A stretch of 64,000 nucleotides of DNA from assembly GCA_008015835.1 (NCBI GenBank), contig SSGH01000028.1:1-64000 (forward strand), read 5' to 3'. The stretch is from Lysobacter sp. Lineage in GTDB: Bacteria; Pseudomonadota; Gammaproteobacteria; Xanthomonadales; Xanthomonadaceae. The position numbers and the translations under genes are program-made. Positions 46,827-55,931 of the stretch are shown here, piece after piece. The notes below the pieces were generated by a model. The model was not told where the DNA came from. It saw nothing but the letters and a program-made list of their open reading frames with translations, and ran no database searches. Each line of letters begins with the position of its first letter. Positions within the stretch are counted from its first letter, which is position 1.

Positions 46827-48656
46827 CTACACAGCGTCGGATCGATCGGTGGCGAGGGCCGCGATGCGCGTTTCGATCTGCGAAAGCATGTCGCGATAGC
46901 GCTCGACCTCTGGGAAACGTACGTTCAGATCGCGGGCGATCGAAGCGGCTTCTCGGATCAGCGTTTCCTCGACTCCCGGAATCTCACCGATCAACAAAAG
47001 AACGATCATTAGATCCTCAAGCGCCTGGGGCGTGCCGCCGAGTCGGTCGATGAGTTGTCGGCTGATCTCCAGGCTTTCGCGGTAGACCCGCTCGGCCTGC
47101 GCCCAGTCGCCTTGGGCGCGGGCGACCTGTCCGACGTTATTGAGCGAGACCGAAAGATCGCGCAGGGCCTCGGGCGTGCCGCCGAGTCGGTCGATGAGTT
47201 GTCGGCGGATCTCCAGGCTCTCGCGGTAGACCCGCTCGGCCTGCGCCCAGTCGCCTTGCGCGCGGGCGACCTCTCCGACGTTGTCCAGGGAGATCGAAAG
47301 ATCGCGCAGGGCCTGGGGCGTGCCGCCGAGTCGGTCGATGAGTTGTCTGCTGATCTCCAGGCTCTCGCGGTAGACCCGCTCGGCCTGCGCCCAGTCGCCT
47401 TGCGCGCGGGCGACCTCTCCGACGTTGTACAGGGAGATGGAGAGATCGCGCAGGGCCTCGGGCGTGCCGCCGAGTCGGTCGCTGAGTTGTCGGCTGATCT
47501 CCAGGCTCTCGCGGTAGACCCGTTCGGCCTGCGCCCAGTCGCCTTGCGCGCGGGCGACCTCTCCGACCTTATTGAGCGAGACCGAAAGATCGCGCAGGGC
47601 CTCGGGCGTGCCGCCGAGTCGGTCGATGGGTTGTCGGCTGATCTCCAGGCTCTCGCGGTAGACCCGTTCGGCCTGCGGCCAGTCGCCATGGGTGCGGGCG
47701 ACCTCTCCGACGTTGTTGAGCGAGACCGAAAGATCGCGCAGAGCCTCGGGCGTGCCGCCGAGTCGGTCGATGAGTTGTCGGCGGATCTCCAGGCTCTCGC
47801 GGTAGACCCGCTCGGCCTGCGCCCAGTCGCCTTGGGCGCGGGCGACCTGTCCAACGTTGTCCAGGGAGACCGAAAGATCGCGCAGGGCCTCGGGTGTCCC
47901 GTTGTCTGCAGCTCTGCATTGCGCGATGTCGCGCGCCGCAATTGCGACTTCCATCGCATCCGCCGGTCTGCCGACCGTCAAAAGCTCTGCGATCGCCGGT
48001 TGCGACAGCGGCAGGAACACGCGGTTGGGTTCCACCTCGGCTGTGCTCTTCCGCCATTCGTCGTACGCCGGCGTTTCCATTGCGGTCGCCGCGACCGGTT
48101 CCCGCATGCGTTCCAAGGCCTGAGTCGAATCGACCGCCAGGGAACGTCCGTCCGTACGCAGTTGATGGCTGGCGGTGCGGATATGCCACAGATCCGGGGC
48201 CATGGTCGCCACCTCGCTACGCGCCGATACCGGCAGTACGAGAATCAGTGGGCGATTGAGATCGCGCTCCAACAGAAAGCGACGTTCGTTGATGCGTGAG
48301 ATGAAACGCCGACGCGCGCGATTCCATCGATCGTCAGCAGGGTGGCGCTGTACGCCGAACCAGACCGCTCCCGGGTGGTCGGAGAGTTCGCTGCAGCGGC
48401 GGGTGAGCGTATCCACATCCCGTTCTGGAGCGTCGACGAAGCCATCGCCGACCTCATGGCGCTGCAACGGGTGACCTCTCAGCACGAGGCGCGCATCCAA
48501 CCATGTGGCTAACCGCAGCGCCGGACCTACGTCGGCGAACAGGAAAATCAGGGAAAAACCCTTTGGCTGCCACTCGAGGTGACGCAGGATTTGCTGCGCG
48601 ACCTCTTCGGTCGCGACATCAAGCGTCTGGGGTTCGTTCATGGGCATCGACGACAC
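46827..48656 (-). CDS. TPR protein with six near-identical 48-residue repeats, partner of an upstream ATPase
   Basis: The 609-residue product has an N-terminal alpha/beta domain (about 1-210) with LIFLFADVGPALRLATWLDA and PLILVLPVSARSEVATMAPDLWHIRT. No intact Walker A is present. Residues 253-540 are six tandem TPR units with consensus start GTPEALRDLSVSLNNVGEVA, nearly identical to each other; a seventh degenerate unit and a C-terminal helix follow. The GTG start at 48656 has in-frame ATGs at 48647 and 48641, and none has a clear ribosome site. The gene overlaps the ATPase gene by 23-38 bases, so coupling is likely. TPR arrays of this sort are common in bacterial signalling or conflict ATPase systems; a role here is inference. 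Confidence 0.8.
   Translation of the reverse strand: MSSMPMNEPQTLDVATEEVAQQILRHLEWQPKGFSLIFLFADVGPALRLATWLDARLVLRGHPLQRHEVGDGFVDAPERDVDTLTRRCSELSDHPGAVWFGVQRHPADDRWNRARRRFISRINERRFLLERDLNRPLILVLPVSARSEVATMAPDLWHIRTASHQLRTDGRSLAVDSTQALERMREPVAATAMETPAYDEWRKSTAEVEPNRVFLPLSQPAIAELLTVGRPADAMEVAIAARDIAQCRAADNGTPEALRDLSVSLDNVGQVARAQGDWAQAERVYRESLEIRRQLIDRLGGTPEALRDLSVSLNNVGEVARTHGDWPQAERVYRESLEISRQPIDRLGGTPEALRDLSVSLNKVGEVARAQGDWAQAERVYRESLEISRQLSDRLGGTPEALRDLSISLYNVGEVARAQGDWAQAERVYRESLEISRQLIDRLGGTPQALRDLSISLDNVGEVARAQGDWAQAERVYRESLEIRRQLIDRLGGTPEALRDLSVSLNNVGQVARAQGDWAQAERVYRESLEISRQLIDRLGGTPQALEDLMIVLLLIGEIPGVEETLIREAASIARDLNVRFPEVERYRDMLSQIETRIAALATDRSDAV
47037..47900 (-). repeat. Six tandem 144-bp units encoding TPRs
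   Basis: The units run 47900-47757, 47756-47613, 47612-47469, 47468-47325, 47324-47181 and 47180-47037 on the minus strand. They differ at only a few positions each, including synonymous sites, so nucleotide identity is as high as protein identity. This points to recent unequal exchange or gene conversion rather than old TPR divergence. Confidence 0.9.
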
Positions 48657-49932
48657 CGCGCAGCAACGGGTGGATGTCGTACCAGTTGTCGCCGTTGCGG
48701 TAATTCAACACCAGCCGATTGTCGAGAAAATGCGCCAGGGTAGGGAGTTCGGTATCGGAGGGTAAACAGGTGTCATGAGTCCGCGCGATCTTCTGCAACC
48801 AGTCCAAGTGATCCGCCGGGATGGGAAGCATTTCGCCGCGCACGTTGTTTTCGGCGGCGACGATGGTTTGTTCGGTCAGCGGGAGTTGTTCGTCGTCGCG
48901 AACGGTGGTCAAACAAAGACGGATCAACCGGAAGAATTCTCTGAGATCGCCGCCCGAACTGAGCGAGAGTCGGTCTAAGGCTCCACCCGACAAGATTTCG
49001 CTCCAGTTCGGATATCGCCTGCCGACGACCGTGCGCATCAAGGCGAGCCCCGCCGGATCCGGCCTGCGGCTGCGATTCTCGAAAATATGCGCGCTGACCA
49101 AACGTCGCGTCGCCGCGCCGCCCATCAGCGTGCCGGTGCCCGCAGCCAGCACCGAAAGATAAGGAGGGATGGTGTAGACGACATGCAGCATCGGAATACG
49201 CAGGTGTTCCGCGTGCCCGAAAAAGAGATTGCGCACGCTTTCGTAAACGCGCATCGCCTCACTGCCGACGCCGCGGATTCGCTCGACCGAATCGACCAGC
49301 AACACTACTTTGCAATTCGGGTTCCCCTCGCGTTCCCTTACGAAGCGAACCGCCTCGGCGATGAAGGCGTGCGCTTCACGGACCAACTGCGCGACATGGC
49401 CGCGCATCCGTTCCTGTATCTTCAGTTTGAAGTCAGGATCGTTCTTGAGCGAGGCCTTGAGCTCGACGCCCACGAGAGTTGTGCCGATCTCGTCGATTTC
49501 GACTCGGGTTTGGAGGAAGCCCGAAAGCCGATCCCAATAACTGCGCTGACCAGGGCTCGCGCCATAACGCTCTTCGATCTTTTCCGATATCGCCCCCGCA
49601 ACCGAGATCAGGAAGTCGGTGATCTCGACCTCCTTCGTCAGCAGCAGATACTCGGACAGGTCGGCATAGAAGGCGACCATGCCGAGATCCCTGAGGCGTC
49701 GCTGGAGCCGCTTCAGTTCCGTACTTTTACCGGTCCCGCGCTGGCCGGTCAGCAGGCTGACGCCGCCGCCGCTCTGCCAGTCGATCTCGGTCGCGATTTC
49801 TTCCACCGCATCGTGCTCCGGATTGCGGTTGAACGTATCGACGTAGGCTGGGTCGCCAGGTTCAAGCACCCGGTCGGCGAGGACGTTGTAGAGGGTTTTG
49901 AGCTTTTCGCGGTTGACCGGCGAGAGAGCCAT
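48619..49932 (-). CDS. P-loop ATPase (AAA/STAND-like), upstream partner of the TPR protein
   Basis: The 437-residue product has Walker A GQRGTGKST at about residues 63-71 and a Walker B-type strand CKVVLLVDSVERI near 210. The arginine-rich, ORC-like segment SSGGDLREFFRLIRL lies near 330. The C-terminus (PTLAHFLDNRLVLNY, YDIHPLLRGVV) looks like a winged-helix lid. I do not recognise a named family. The closest plan is AAA/STAND signalling ATPases. Composition appears less GC-rich than the flanking housekeeping genes. It overlaps the TPR gene at its 3' end. The flanking genes yaiL and YiiX-like are unrelated, so this is a two-gene cassette. Confidence 0.82.
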   Translation of the reverse strand: MALSPVNREKLKTLYNVLADRVLEPGDPAYVDTFNRNPEHDAVEEIATEIDWQSGGGVSLLTGQRGTGKSTELKRLQRRLRDLGMVAFYADLSEYLLLTKEVEITDFLISVAGAISEKIEERYGASPGQRSYWDRLSGFLQTRVEIDEIGTTLVGVELKASLKNDPDFKLKIQERMRGHVAQLVREAHAFIAEAVRFVREREGNPNCKVVLLVDSVERIRGVGSEAMRVYESVRNLFFGHAEHLRIPMLHVVYTIPPYLSVLAAGTGTLMGGAATRRLVSAHIFENRSRRPDPAGLALMRTVVGRRYPNWSEILSGGALDRLSLSSGGDLREFFRLIRLCLTTVRDDEQLPLTEQTIVAAENNVRGEMLPIPADHLDWLQKIARTHDTCLPSDTELPTLAHFLDNRLVLNYRNGDNWYDIHPLLRGVVDAHERTPDA

Positions 49933-50034
49933 GGCGGGCGGATCCGGTGGAATAGCGGGATTGTCGGCCGTAAGTGGGGGCGAGACAAGCGGCCGTCAAT
50001 CGGCGGGGGGCTCCGGCGAGGCATCTGGGCGATG

Positions 50035-50736
50035 TCACAGCAACTCGTCGACCGGCGTCGTCAGCAACTCCGTCGTCGCCTGCGCGAAGCGGCGCAATTT
50101 CGAGATGCCCGGGTCGCGGATGAGGCGATGGCTGGCGTGGGGCAGGGGCGATTCGTCGATGTCGTGCGGGGCGATGTTTTTGCACTCCACGCCCGGGTGA
50201 AAATGCACGTCGGCGGCGGCGTAGCAGTGCTGCACCATCGCCGAGCAGAACACCGCGCCGTCTTTGCCCAGCACGTTTTTCCGGCGTCGTAGGCGGCTGC
50301 TGTGCATCGCGAGCACGGTGCCGGCGAGTTCGCTGATCGAATAGTGCGATTGCCCGGCCAGCAGGTCGAGCGCCGCGGCCATCACGCGCTGGGTGCGGTC
50401 CGCATCCAGGCCGAAATCCAACACGGCGACGTTCGGGAAGGCCTCGGCGTCGAAATAGCGCGCCATCCGGTTTTCCTGCACGCCCAAACGCACGTGCTTG
50501 TAGCGCAGGTCGAGATCGGACTCGATCACCCACCAATGGCCGTCGATGCGGCGCTCGCCGATCAGGAACGCATGCGACCACAGGCTGCGGTGGCCGTGTT
50601 CGGTCAGCGGCGCCTGCGCCTTGCGGATGAGCTTGCTGAGGCCGTCGCCGCCCGCGCACAAACCGATCCGGCCGGGCGCGGCGTGTTTGAGCAGAAACGC
50701 TTCGTTGCCGCGCGCGGCGGTGTCGTCCGAATTCAT
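50035..50736 (-). CDS. YiiX/YebB-like permuted NlpC/P60 cysteine hydrolase
   Basis: The 233-residue product resembles the circularly permuted NlpC/P60 (YiiX/YebB-type) group, where the His precedes the Cys. Candidate residues are the His in LWSHAFLIGE (about 53) and the Cys in GAVFCSAMVQHCY (about 162). No signal peptide is visible, so it is probably cytoplasmic. Substrates of this group are mostly unknown (amide or lipid bonds). The ATG at 50736 overlaps the stop of the hydrolase gene as ATGA. The assignment rests on motif order and is moderate. Confidence 0.6.
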   Translation of the reverse strand: MNSDDTAARGNEAFLLKHAAPGRIGLCAGGDGLSKLIRKAQAPLTEHGHRSLWSHAFLIGERRIDGHWWVIESDLDLRYKHVRLGVQENRMARYFDAEAFPNVAVLDFGLDADRTQRVMAAALDLLAGQSHYSISELAGTVLAMHSSRLRRRKNVLGKDGAVFCSAMVQHCYAAADVHFHPGVECKNIAPHDIDESPLPHASHRLIRDPGISKLRRFAQATTELLTTPVDELL

Positions 50737-51596
50737 ACGCTGGGGTCCATCGGCGCGTCGGACGCGCATCCGACGGCGGTGTCGTTCGTTCGCTGAAGTA
50801 CGCGCATCGCGTCGATGGCGCGGCGGATTTGCGCGGCGGTCGCGTCGGGCGCTTCCATCGGGAACAGATGCCCGCCGTCGACCCAGTACAGCCGTTCGCC
50901 TACGAGCGCGCGCGTGGCGCGCACGCCGACGTGCCGAAGTTCGCGCGAGTCGCGTCCGCCGACGAAGGCGATCGGTGCGTCGAGCGTCGCGCCGACCGCC
51001 GCGACCCGCGCCGTCGGCAGCGAACGGTAGATGCGATATTCGACGCCGCGATCGAAAAACAGTTCGCGCCCGCCGCGGCCGTCGGCCACCGTGCCGCGTT
51101 CGGCGTAATCGCGCAGCACCTCCGGGTGCCAGCGCGCGAACGCCGGTTTCGCCGCGTAGTGCTCGTGCGCGGCGTCGATATCGGGCCAATGCTTGCGTCG
51201 TTGTAGGGTCTGCCGCAGCGGCATCACGAGGCGATCCAGACCGAACCCGCGGGCCAGTCGCAGCATCGCCGCGCGCGCGCCCGCGATCACCGGCGAATCC
51301 AGCATCACGACGCCGGCGACGCGCGGCCGCAACCGCTCCGCCGCCAAGACGCTGAGATAGCCGCCCAGCGAATGGCCGACCAACCACAGCCGCTGGCCGG
51401 TCGCCGGCAGCGCGTTGACGTACTCGACCAATTCGTCGACGAGATACGGCCAATCGGTCGTCGCGGGACGCGACGGGTCGTGCCCGAAACGCGGCACGCC
51501 GACGCTCTCGAAATCCGGCCGCAGCGCATCCAGCAACCGGCGGTAGACCGGCAGCGGGAAACCGTTGGCGTGGGAGAAGACGAGGGTGTCGGTCAT
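50733..51596 (-). CDS. Alpha/beta-hydrolase family protein
   Basis: The 287-residue protein has the oxyanion strand LVFSHANGFPLPVYRRLL, the nucleophile elbow VGHSLGGYLS (Ser about 75), an Asp-bearing strand IAFVGGRDSRELR and a late catalytic His in YWVDGGHLFPME. This gives a complete Ser-Asp-His set. The substrate is unknown; the sequence resembles esterase-type proteins of Xanthomonadales. It is translationally coupled to the YiiX-like gene by a four-base overlap and follows a small exported protein gene by nine bases. Confidence 0.88.
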   Translation of the reverse strand: MTDTLVFSHANGFPLPVYRRLLDALRPDFESVGVPRFGHDPSRPATTDWPYLVDELVEYVNALPATGQRLWLVGHSLGGYLSVLAAERLRPRVAGVVMLDSPVIAGARAAMLRLARGFGLDRLVMPLRQTLQRRKHWPDIDAAHEHYAAKPAFARWHPEVLRDYAERGTVADGRGGRELFFDRGVEYRIYRSLPTARVAAVGATLDAPIAFVGGRDSRELRHVGVRATRALVGERLYWVDGGHLFPMEAPDATAAQIRRAIDAMRVLQRTNDTAVGCASDAPMDPSV

Positions 51597-51605
51597 GCGT
51601 TCGAT

Positions 51606-51983
51606 TCAAGGGCGGGACGTTAACTGGATTTCCCGCAACCCGTCGTCGACCTTGTGATACGCCTTCGCGCCGATCGGTTTCGCGAGCAGAGCGAAGTCGA
51701 TGACATCGGCCATCGTGGTTTGACCATCGGGGTCGAACAGCACGAGCTTTTTGATAGCCTTCTCGGCGTCGGCCTCGGCGAGCGCGGTCGCGATGGCGGC
51801 GTAGTCGAATTCGCGGCCGTCCCATCGATACGTTTTTGCGCCGACGAGTTCGAGTTCGACCGTGCGCCGGCCGGCGGCCTGCGCATCGGGCGATGCCGCG
51901 ATGCTCATGAATAAGGCGAAGAACGCCGCGACTATCGTGGCGGCGGCGAGCGAACGAGAGCGCGTCGTCGTCGGTGTCGTCAT
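51606..51983 (-). CDS. Small exported protein of unknown function
   Basis: The 125-residue product has a signal peptide (to about residue 36, IAASPDAQA) and a mature part of about 89 residues. The pattern VELELVGAKTYRWDGREFDYAAIATALAEA, KKLVLFDPDGQTTMADVIDFALLAKPIGAKAY loosely recalls the C-terminal domain of ExbD/TolR-like proteins but lacks their membrane helix. I treat the family as unknown. It lies nine bases upstream of the hydrolase gene, so the three minus-strand genes likely form an operon. The metH operon ends 35 bases upstream. Confidence 0.65.
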   Translation of the reverse strand: MTTPTTTRSRSLAAATIVAAFFALFMSIAASPDAQAAGRRTVELELVGAKTYRWDGREFDYAAIATALAEADAEKAIKKLVLFDPDGQTTMADVIDFALLAKPIGAKAYHKVDDGLREIQLTSRP

Positions 51984-52017
51984 CGGAAGCCTCCGTCGTG
52001 CGACGCGAACCGCCGCT

Positions 52018-54804
52018 TCACTCCGGATCGTAATCCAAATTCGAGGCGAGCCAGCGCTCCGCCTGCGCCAGCGAGACGCCCTTGCGGCGAGCGTAGTCCT
52101 CGACCTGCGCCTTCGAGACCCGGCCGACCACGAAGTATTGGCTTTGCGGGTGGCTGAAGTAGTAACCCGAGACCGAGGCCGCCGGCAGCATCGCGAAACT
52201 CTCGGTCAGCGACATGCCGGTATTCGCGGTGGCGTCGAGCAAACGGAACAGCGTCGCCTTCTCGCTGTGCTCGGGGCACGCCGGATAACCGGGCGCGGGA
52301 CGGATGCCGCGATACGACTCGGCGATCAACGCCTCGTTGTCGAGCGTCTCGTCGGCGGCGTAGCCCCAGAATTCGGTGCGCACGCGCTGATGCAGACGCT
52401 CGGCGAAGGCTTCGGCCAAACGATCGGCCAGGGCCTTGAGCAGAATCGCGTTGTAATCGTCGTGATCGGCTTCGAAGCGCGCGACATGCGGTTCGATGCC
52501 GAGCCCGGCGGTCACCGCGAACATCCCGATCCAGTCCTGTTTCCCCGATGTTTGCGGCGCGACGAAATCGGCGAGACAAAAATTCGGGCGGTCGACGGGT
52601 TTATCGACTTGCTGGCGCAGGAAGTGCAGGGTGGCGACTTCGCGCCTTCCCCCGCTGGCGGGGGAAGGTGGGGATGGGGGTTCAGCATCGTTGCACGCAC
52701 CCTCGCCCGCGTGCGGAGCAGAGGAATAGACCACCACATCGTCGCCCACGCTGTTCGCCGGCCACAGTCCGAACGCACCTTTCGCGGTGAGCCATTTCTC
52801 GTCGACGATGCGCGCGAGCATCGCGCGGGCGTCGCGAAACAAATCGCGGGCTTGGGCGCCGACCACCGCGTCGTCGAGGATCGCCGGATATTTTCCGGCC
52901 AATTCCCAGGTGGCGAAGAACGGCGTCCAGTCGATCAGCTCGACCAGTTCGGCCAGCGGGTAATCCTCGAAGACGGTGATGCCCGGCGCGCGCGGCGTCG
53001 GCGGGTCGTAATCGGTCCAGCCGCCGTCGAAGGCCTGCGCGCGCGCCGCGTCCAGCGCCACCAACCGCTTGGCGTCGCCGCGATTGCGGTGCCGCGCGCG
53101 GATGTCGGCGTAGTCGCTGTCGTTGGCGGCCAGATACGCGGCGCGCAAGTCGGGCGAGATCAACGATTGCGCGACGCCCACCGCGCGCGAGGCGTCCTTC
53201 ACCCAGACGGTCGGCGCGGCGTAGTGCGGGTCGATCTTCAGCGCGGTGTGCGCGCGCGAGGTGGTGGCGCCGCCGATCAACAGCGGCACCTCGAAGCCTT
53301 GGCGCTGCATCTCGCGCGCGACGTGGCTCATCTCTTCCAGCGAGGGCGTGATCAGGCCGGAGAGGCCGATGATGTCGGCGTTCTCTTCCTTCGCGCGGTC
53401 CAGAATCGTCTGCGCCGGCACCATCACGCCCAGATCGACCACCTCGAAGTTGTTACAGGCCAACACCACGCCGACGATGTTTTTACCGATGTCGTGCACG
53501 TCGCCTTTCACCGTCGCCAGCACGATCTTGCCGTTGTTCTTGCCGGCGTCGCCGGTGCGGGCTTTTTCGGCTTCGATGTAGGGCAGCAAATACGCCACGG
53601 CTTTTTTCATCACGCGCGCCGATTTCACTACCTGCGGCAGGAACATCTTGCCGGCGCCGAACAGGTCGCCGACCGCGTTCATGCCGTCCATCAGCGGGCC
53701 TTCGATCACGTCCAGCGGCCGCGCGGACTGCGCGCGCGCTTCCTCGGTGTCGATCTCGATGTACTGGTCGATGCCGTGCACCAGCGCGTGGCTCAAGCGC
53801 GCGCGTACGGGTTTTTCCCGCCAGCGCAAATCTTCGGTTTTCTTCTCGCCTTTCTTGCCTTTGAACCGGTCGGCGATCTCCAACAGGCGTTCGGTGGCGT
53901 CGGGGCGCCGGTTCAGCACCACATCCTCGACGCGCGCGCGCAGGTCCGGATCCAGGTCGTCGTACAGCGGCAAAGCGCCGGCGTTGACGATGCCCATGTC
54001 CATGCCGGCTTTAATGGCGTGGTAGAGGAAGACGACGTGGATCGCTTGACGCACCGCTTCGTTGCCGCGGAACGAGAACGACACGTTGGAAACGCCGCCT
54101 GAGACGTGACTGAGCGGGAATCGGCGCTTGAGTTCGCGCGCGGCTTCGATGAAGGCCACCGCGTAATCGTTGTGCTCCTCGATGCCGGTCGCGACCGCGA
54201 ACACGTTCGGGTCGAAGATGATGTCTTCCGGCGGGAACCCCACGCGCTCGGTCAGCAGCGCATAAGCGCGCGAACAGATCTCGACTTTGCGGGCGACGGT
54301 ATCGGCCTGGCCTTGTTCGTCGAAGGCCATCACCACCACCGCCGCACCGTAGCGGCGCACCAAGCGCGCCTGGCGCAGGAATTCCGCTTCGCCTTCCTTC
54401 ATCGAGATGGAATTGACGATGCCTTTGCCCTGCAGGCATTTCAAACCGGCCTCGATCACCGCGAATTTCGAACTGTCCACCATCACCGGGATCCGGGCGA
54501 TATCCGGCTCGGCGGCGATCAGGTTCAGGAATTCCACCATCGCTTTTTCGGAATCGAGCAGGCCCTCGTCCATGTTGACGTCGAGCACCTGCGCGCCGTT
54601 CTCGACCTGTTGGCGCGCGACGGTCACCGCTTCGTCGAAACGGCCTTCCAAAATGAGCTTCTTGAACTGCGCCGAGCCGGTGACGTTGGTGCGCTCGCCG
54701 ACGTTGACGAAATTCGTCTCGGGCGAGATGACCAGCGGTTCCAGACCGCTCAGGCGGGTGTAACGCGGCAAGGGGGCGGCGTCGCTTTCGATGTCGGAAC
54801 TCAT
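52018..54804 (-). CDS. metH: Methionine synthase, cobalamin-dependent, pterin/B12/activation part
   Basis: This 928-residue polypeptide is the second piece of MetH. It contains the methyltetrahydrofolate (pterin-binding) domain (about 20-310), the helical cap (about 335-425), the B12 domain with the cobalt-coordinating His437 in [11 protein letters not shown], and the SAM-binding reactivation domain (about 590-928, [15 protein letters not shown]). The homocysteine domain is in the preceding gene, joined by an ATGA overlap. Residues about 696-723 form a Pro/Ser/Gly-rich insert absent from E. coli MetH. It is encoded by a REP-like palindrome and does not break the frame. This splitting is usual in Xanthomonadales. 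Confidence 0.95.
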   Translation of the reverse strand: MSSDIESDAAPLPRYTRLSGLEPLVISPETNFVNVGERTNVTGSAQFKKLILEGRFDEAVTVARQQVENGAQVLDVNMDEGLLDSEKAMVEFLNLIAAEPDIARIPVMVDSSKFAVIEAGLKCLQGKGIVNSISMKEGEAEFLRQARLVRRYGAAVVVMAFDEQGQADTVARKVEICSRAYALLTERVGFPPEDIIFDPNVFAVATGIEEHNDYAVAFIEAARELKRRFPLSHVSGGVSNVSFSFRGNEAVRQAIHVVFLYHAIKAGMDMGIVNAGALPLYDDLDPDLRARVEDVVLNRRPDATERLLEIADRFKGKKGEKKTEDLRWREKPVRARLSHALVHGIDQYIEIDTEEARAQSARPLDVIEGPLMDGMNAVGDLFGAGKMFLPQVVKSARVMKKAVAYLLPYIEAEKARTGDAGKNNGKIVLATVKGDVHDIGKNIVGVVLACNNFEVVDLGVMVPAQTILDRAKEENADIIGLSGLITPSLEEMSHVAREMQRQGFEVPLLIGGATTSRAHTALKIDPHYAAPTVWVKDASRAVGVAQSLISPDLRAAYLAANDSDYADIRARHRNRGDAKRLVALDAARAQAFDGGWTDYDPPTPRAPGITVFEDYPLAELVELIDWTPFFATWELAGKYPAILDDAVVGAQARDLFRDARAMLARIVDEKWLTAKGAFGLWPANSVGDDVVVYSSAPHAGEGACNDAEPPSPPSPASGGRREVATLHFLRQQVDKPVDRPNFCLADFVAPQTSGKQDWIGMFAVTAGLGIEPHVARFEADHDDYNAILLKALADRLAEAFAERLHQRVRTEFWGYAADETLDNEALIAESYRGIRPAPGYPACPEHSEKATLFRLLDATANTGMSLTESFAMLPAASVSGYYFSHPQSQYFVVGRVSKAQVEDYARRKGVSLAQAERWLASNLDYDPE
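52645..52680. repeat. REP-like palindromic element inside metH, copy D
   Basis: A perfect 11-bp stem (CCTTCCCCCGC and its complement, 2-base loop, 52645-52668) is followed by TGGGGATGGGGG. This is the same plan as copies A-C, whose stems are followed by GGTTGGGGTGAGGG or GGATGAGGG-type tails. Here it lies within the metH reading frame and is translated on the minus strand into [14 protein letters not shown]. Confidence 0.75.
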
Positions 54805-55931
54805 GCGGCGATGCTGTCCTTCGCGCGGCTGTCCTTCGCGCGCGGCAATGCGCGCGGCGGCAGCGCGGCGACGGCGTCCGCGATCGCGCGGATGTGCGCG
54901 GGCGTGGTGCCGCAGCAGCCGCCGACCAGATTCAACAGGCCCGCTTCGGCGAATTCGCGCAGCACGCCGGCCATGTCCTCGGGCGTTTCATCGTAGCCGC
55001 CGAACGCGTTGGGCAGCCCGGCGTTCGGGTGCGTGCTGACGTGGGCGTCGGCGACCTGCGCGAGAATATCGACGTGCGCGCGCAGGTCTTTCGCGCCCAG
55101 CGCGCAGTTCAAGCCGATCGACAGCGGCCGCGCATGCCGCAGCGAATACCAGAACGCTTCGGCCGTTTGTCCGGACAGCGTACGCCCGGAGGCGTCGGTG
55201 ATGGTGCCGGAGATCATCGTCGGCAGACGCGCGCCGCGCGCGTCGAAGGCTTCCTCGATCGCGAACAGCGCGGCCTTCGCGTTGAGCGTATCGAACACGG
55301 TTTCGACCATCAACGCATCCGCGCCGCCGTCGATCAATCCGTCGGCCGCTTCGCGGTACGCCCTGCGCAGTTCGTCGAAGGAAATCGCGCGGAATCCAGG
55401 GCGATTCACGTCCGGGCTGATCGACGCCGTGCGGCTGGTCGGGCCGAGCACGCCGACGACGAAACGCGGTTTGCTCGGGTCCGCCGCTTCGGCGGCGTCG
55501 CAGGCTTCGCGCGCCAAGCGCGCGCCGGCTTCGTTCAATTCGCGCGCCAGATGCTCCAAGCCGTAATCCGCCAGCGACACGGTGGTGGAGTTGAAGGTGT
55601 TGGTTTCGATCAGATCGGCGCCGGCGTCGAGATAACCGCGATGGATCTCCGCGATGATGTCCGGGCGGGTGAGGCTGAGCAGATCGTTATTGCCTTTCTG
55701 GTCGCGGTGTTCGTGGCCGCACGGGCAACCGGCGGTGTGCGCGTGGTCGGTCACGGCCTTTGCATCGAAACCTTCGGCGAAACGGTCGCCGCGATAATCG
55801 GCTTCCTGCAGGCCGTAGCGCTGGATCATCGTGCCCATCGCGCCGTCGAGGATCAGGATGCGTCGCGCCAACGCGGCCTCGAGGGCGGCGACGCGGTCCG
55901 GGCGCAGCCACGGCAAATCGTATTGGCTCAT
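54801..55931 (-). CDS. metH: Methionine synthase homocysteine-binding subunit (MetH N-terminal module)
   Basis: The 376-residue protein corresponds to the homocysteine methyltransferase barrel of MetH. It begins with [20 protein letters not shown]. It carries the zinc-ligand Cys set, one in SIGLNCALG and two in [12 protein letters not shown]. Homocysteine enters here and receives the methyl group from the B12 domain in the partner polypeptide. Its stop overlaps the next gene's ATG (ATGA), and its own ATG overlaps the stop of the ArsR-methyltransferase gene. All three are thus one coupled operon. Confidence 0.95.
   Translation of the reverse strand: MSQYDLPWLRPDRVAALEAALARRILILDGAMGTMIQRYGLQEADYRGDRFAEGFDAKAVTDHAHTAGCPCGHEHRDQKGNNDLLSLTRPDIIAEIHRGYLDAGADLIETNTFNSTTVSLADYGLEHLARELNEAGARLAREACDAAEAADPSKPRFVVGVLGPTSRTASISPDVNRPGFRAISFDELRRAYREAADGLIDGGADALMVETVFDTLNAKAALFAIEEAFDARGARLPTMISGTITDASGRTLSGQTAEAFWYSLRHARPLSIGLNCALGAKDLRAHVDILAQVADAHVSTHPNAGLPNAFGGYDETPEDMAGVLREFAEAGLLNLVGGCCGTTPAHIRAIADAVAALPPRALPRAKDSRAKDSIAA

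Noticed and set aside
47037-47900. Regular direct repeats that could suggest a CRISPR array
   Set aside because: Units are contiguous 144-bp coding repeats with no spacers, in frame with a TPR protein, so they are protein repeats.
52018-55931. metH as a frameshifted pseudogene
   Set aside because: The two pieces meet in a clean ATGA overlap at a domain boundary and all catalytic residues are kept. This split is usual in this order, so it is a two-subunit enzyme.
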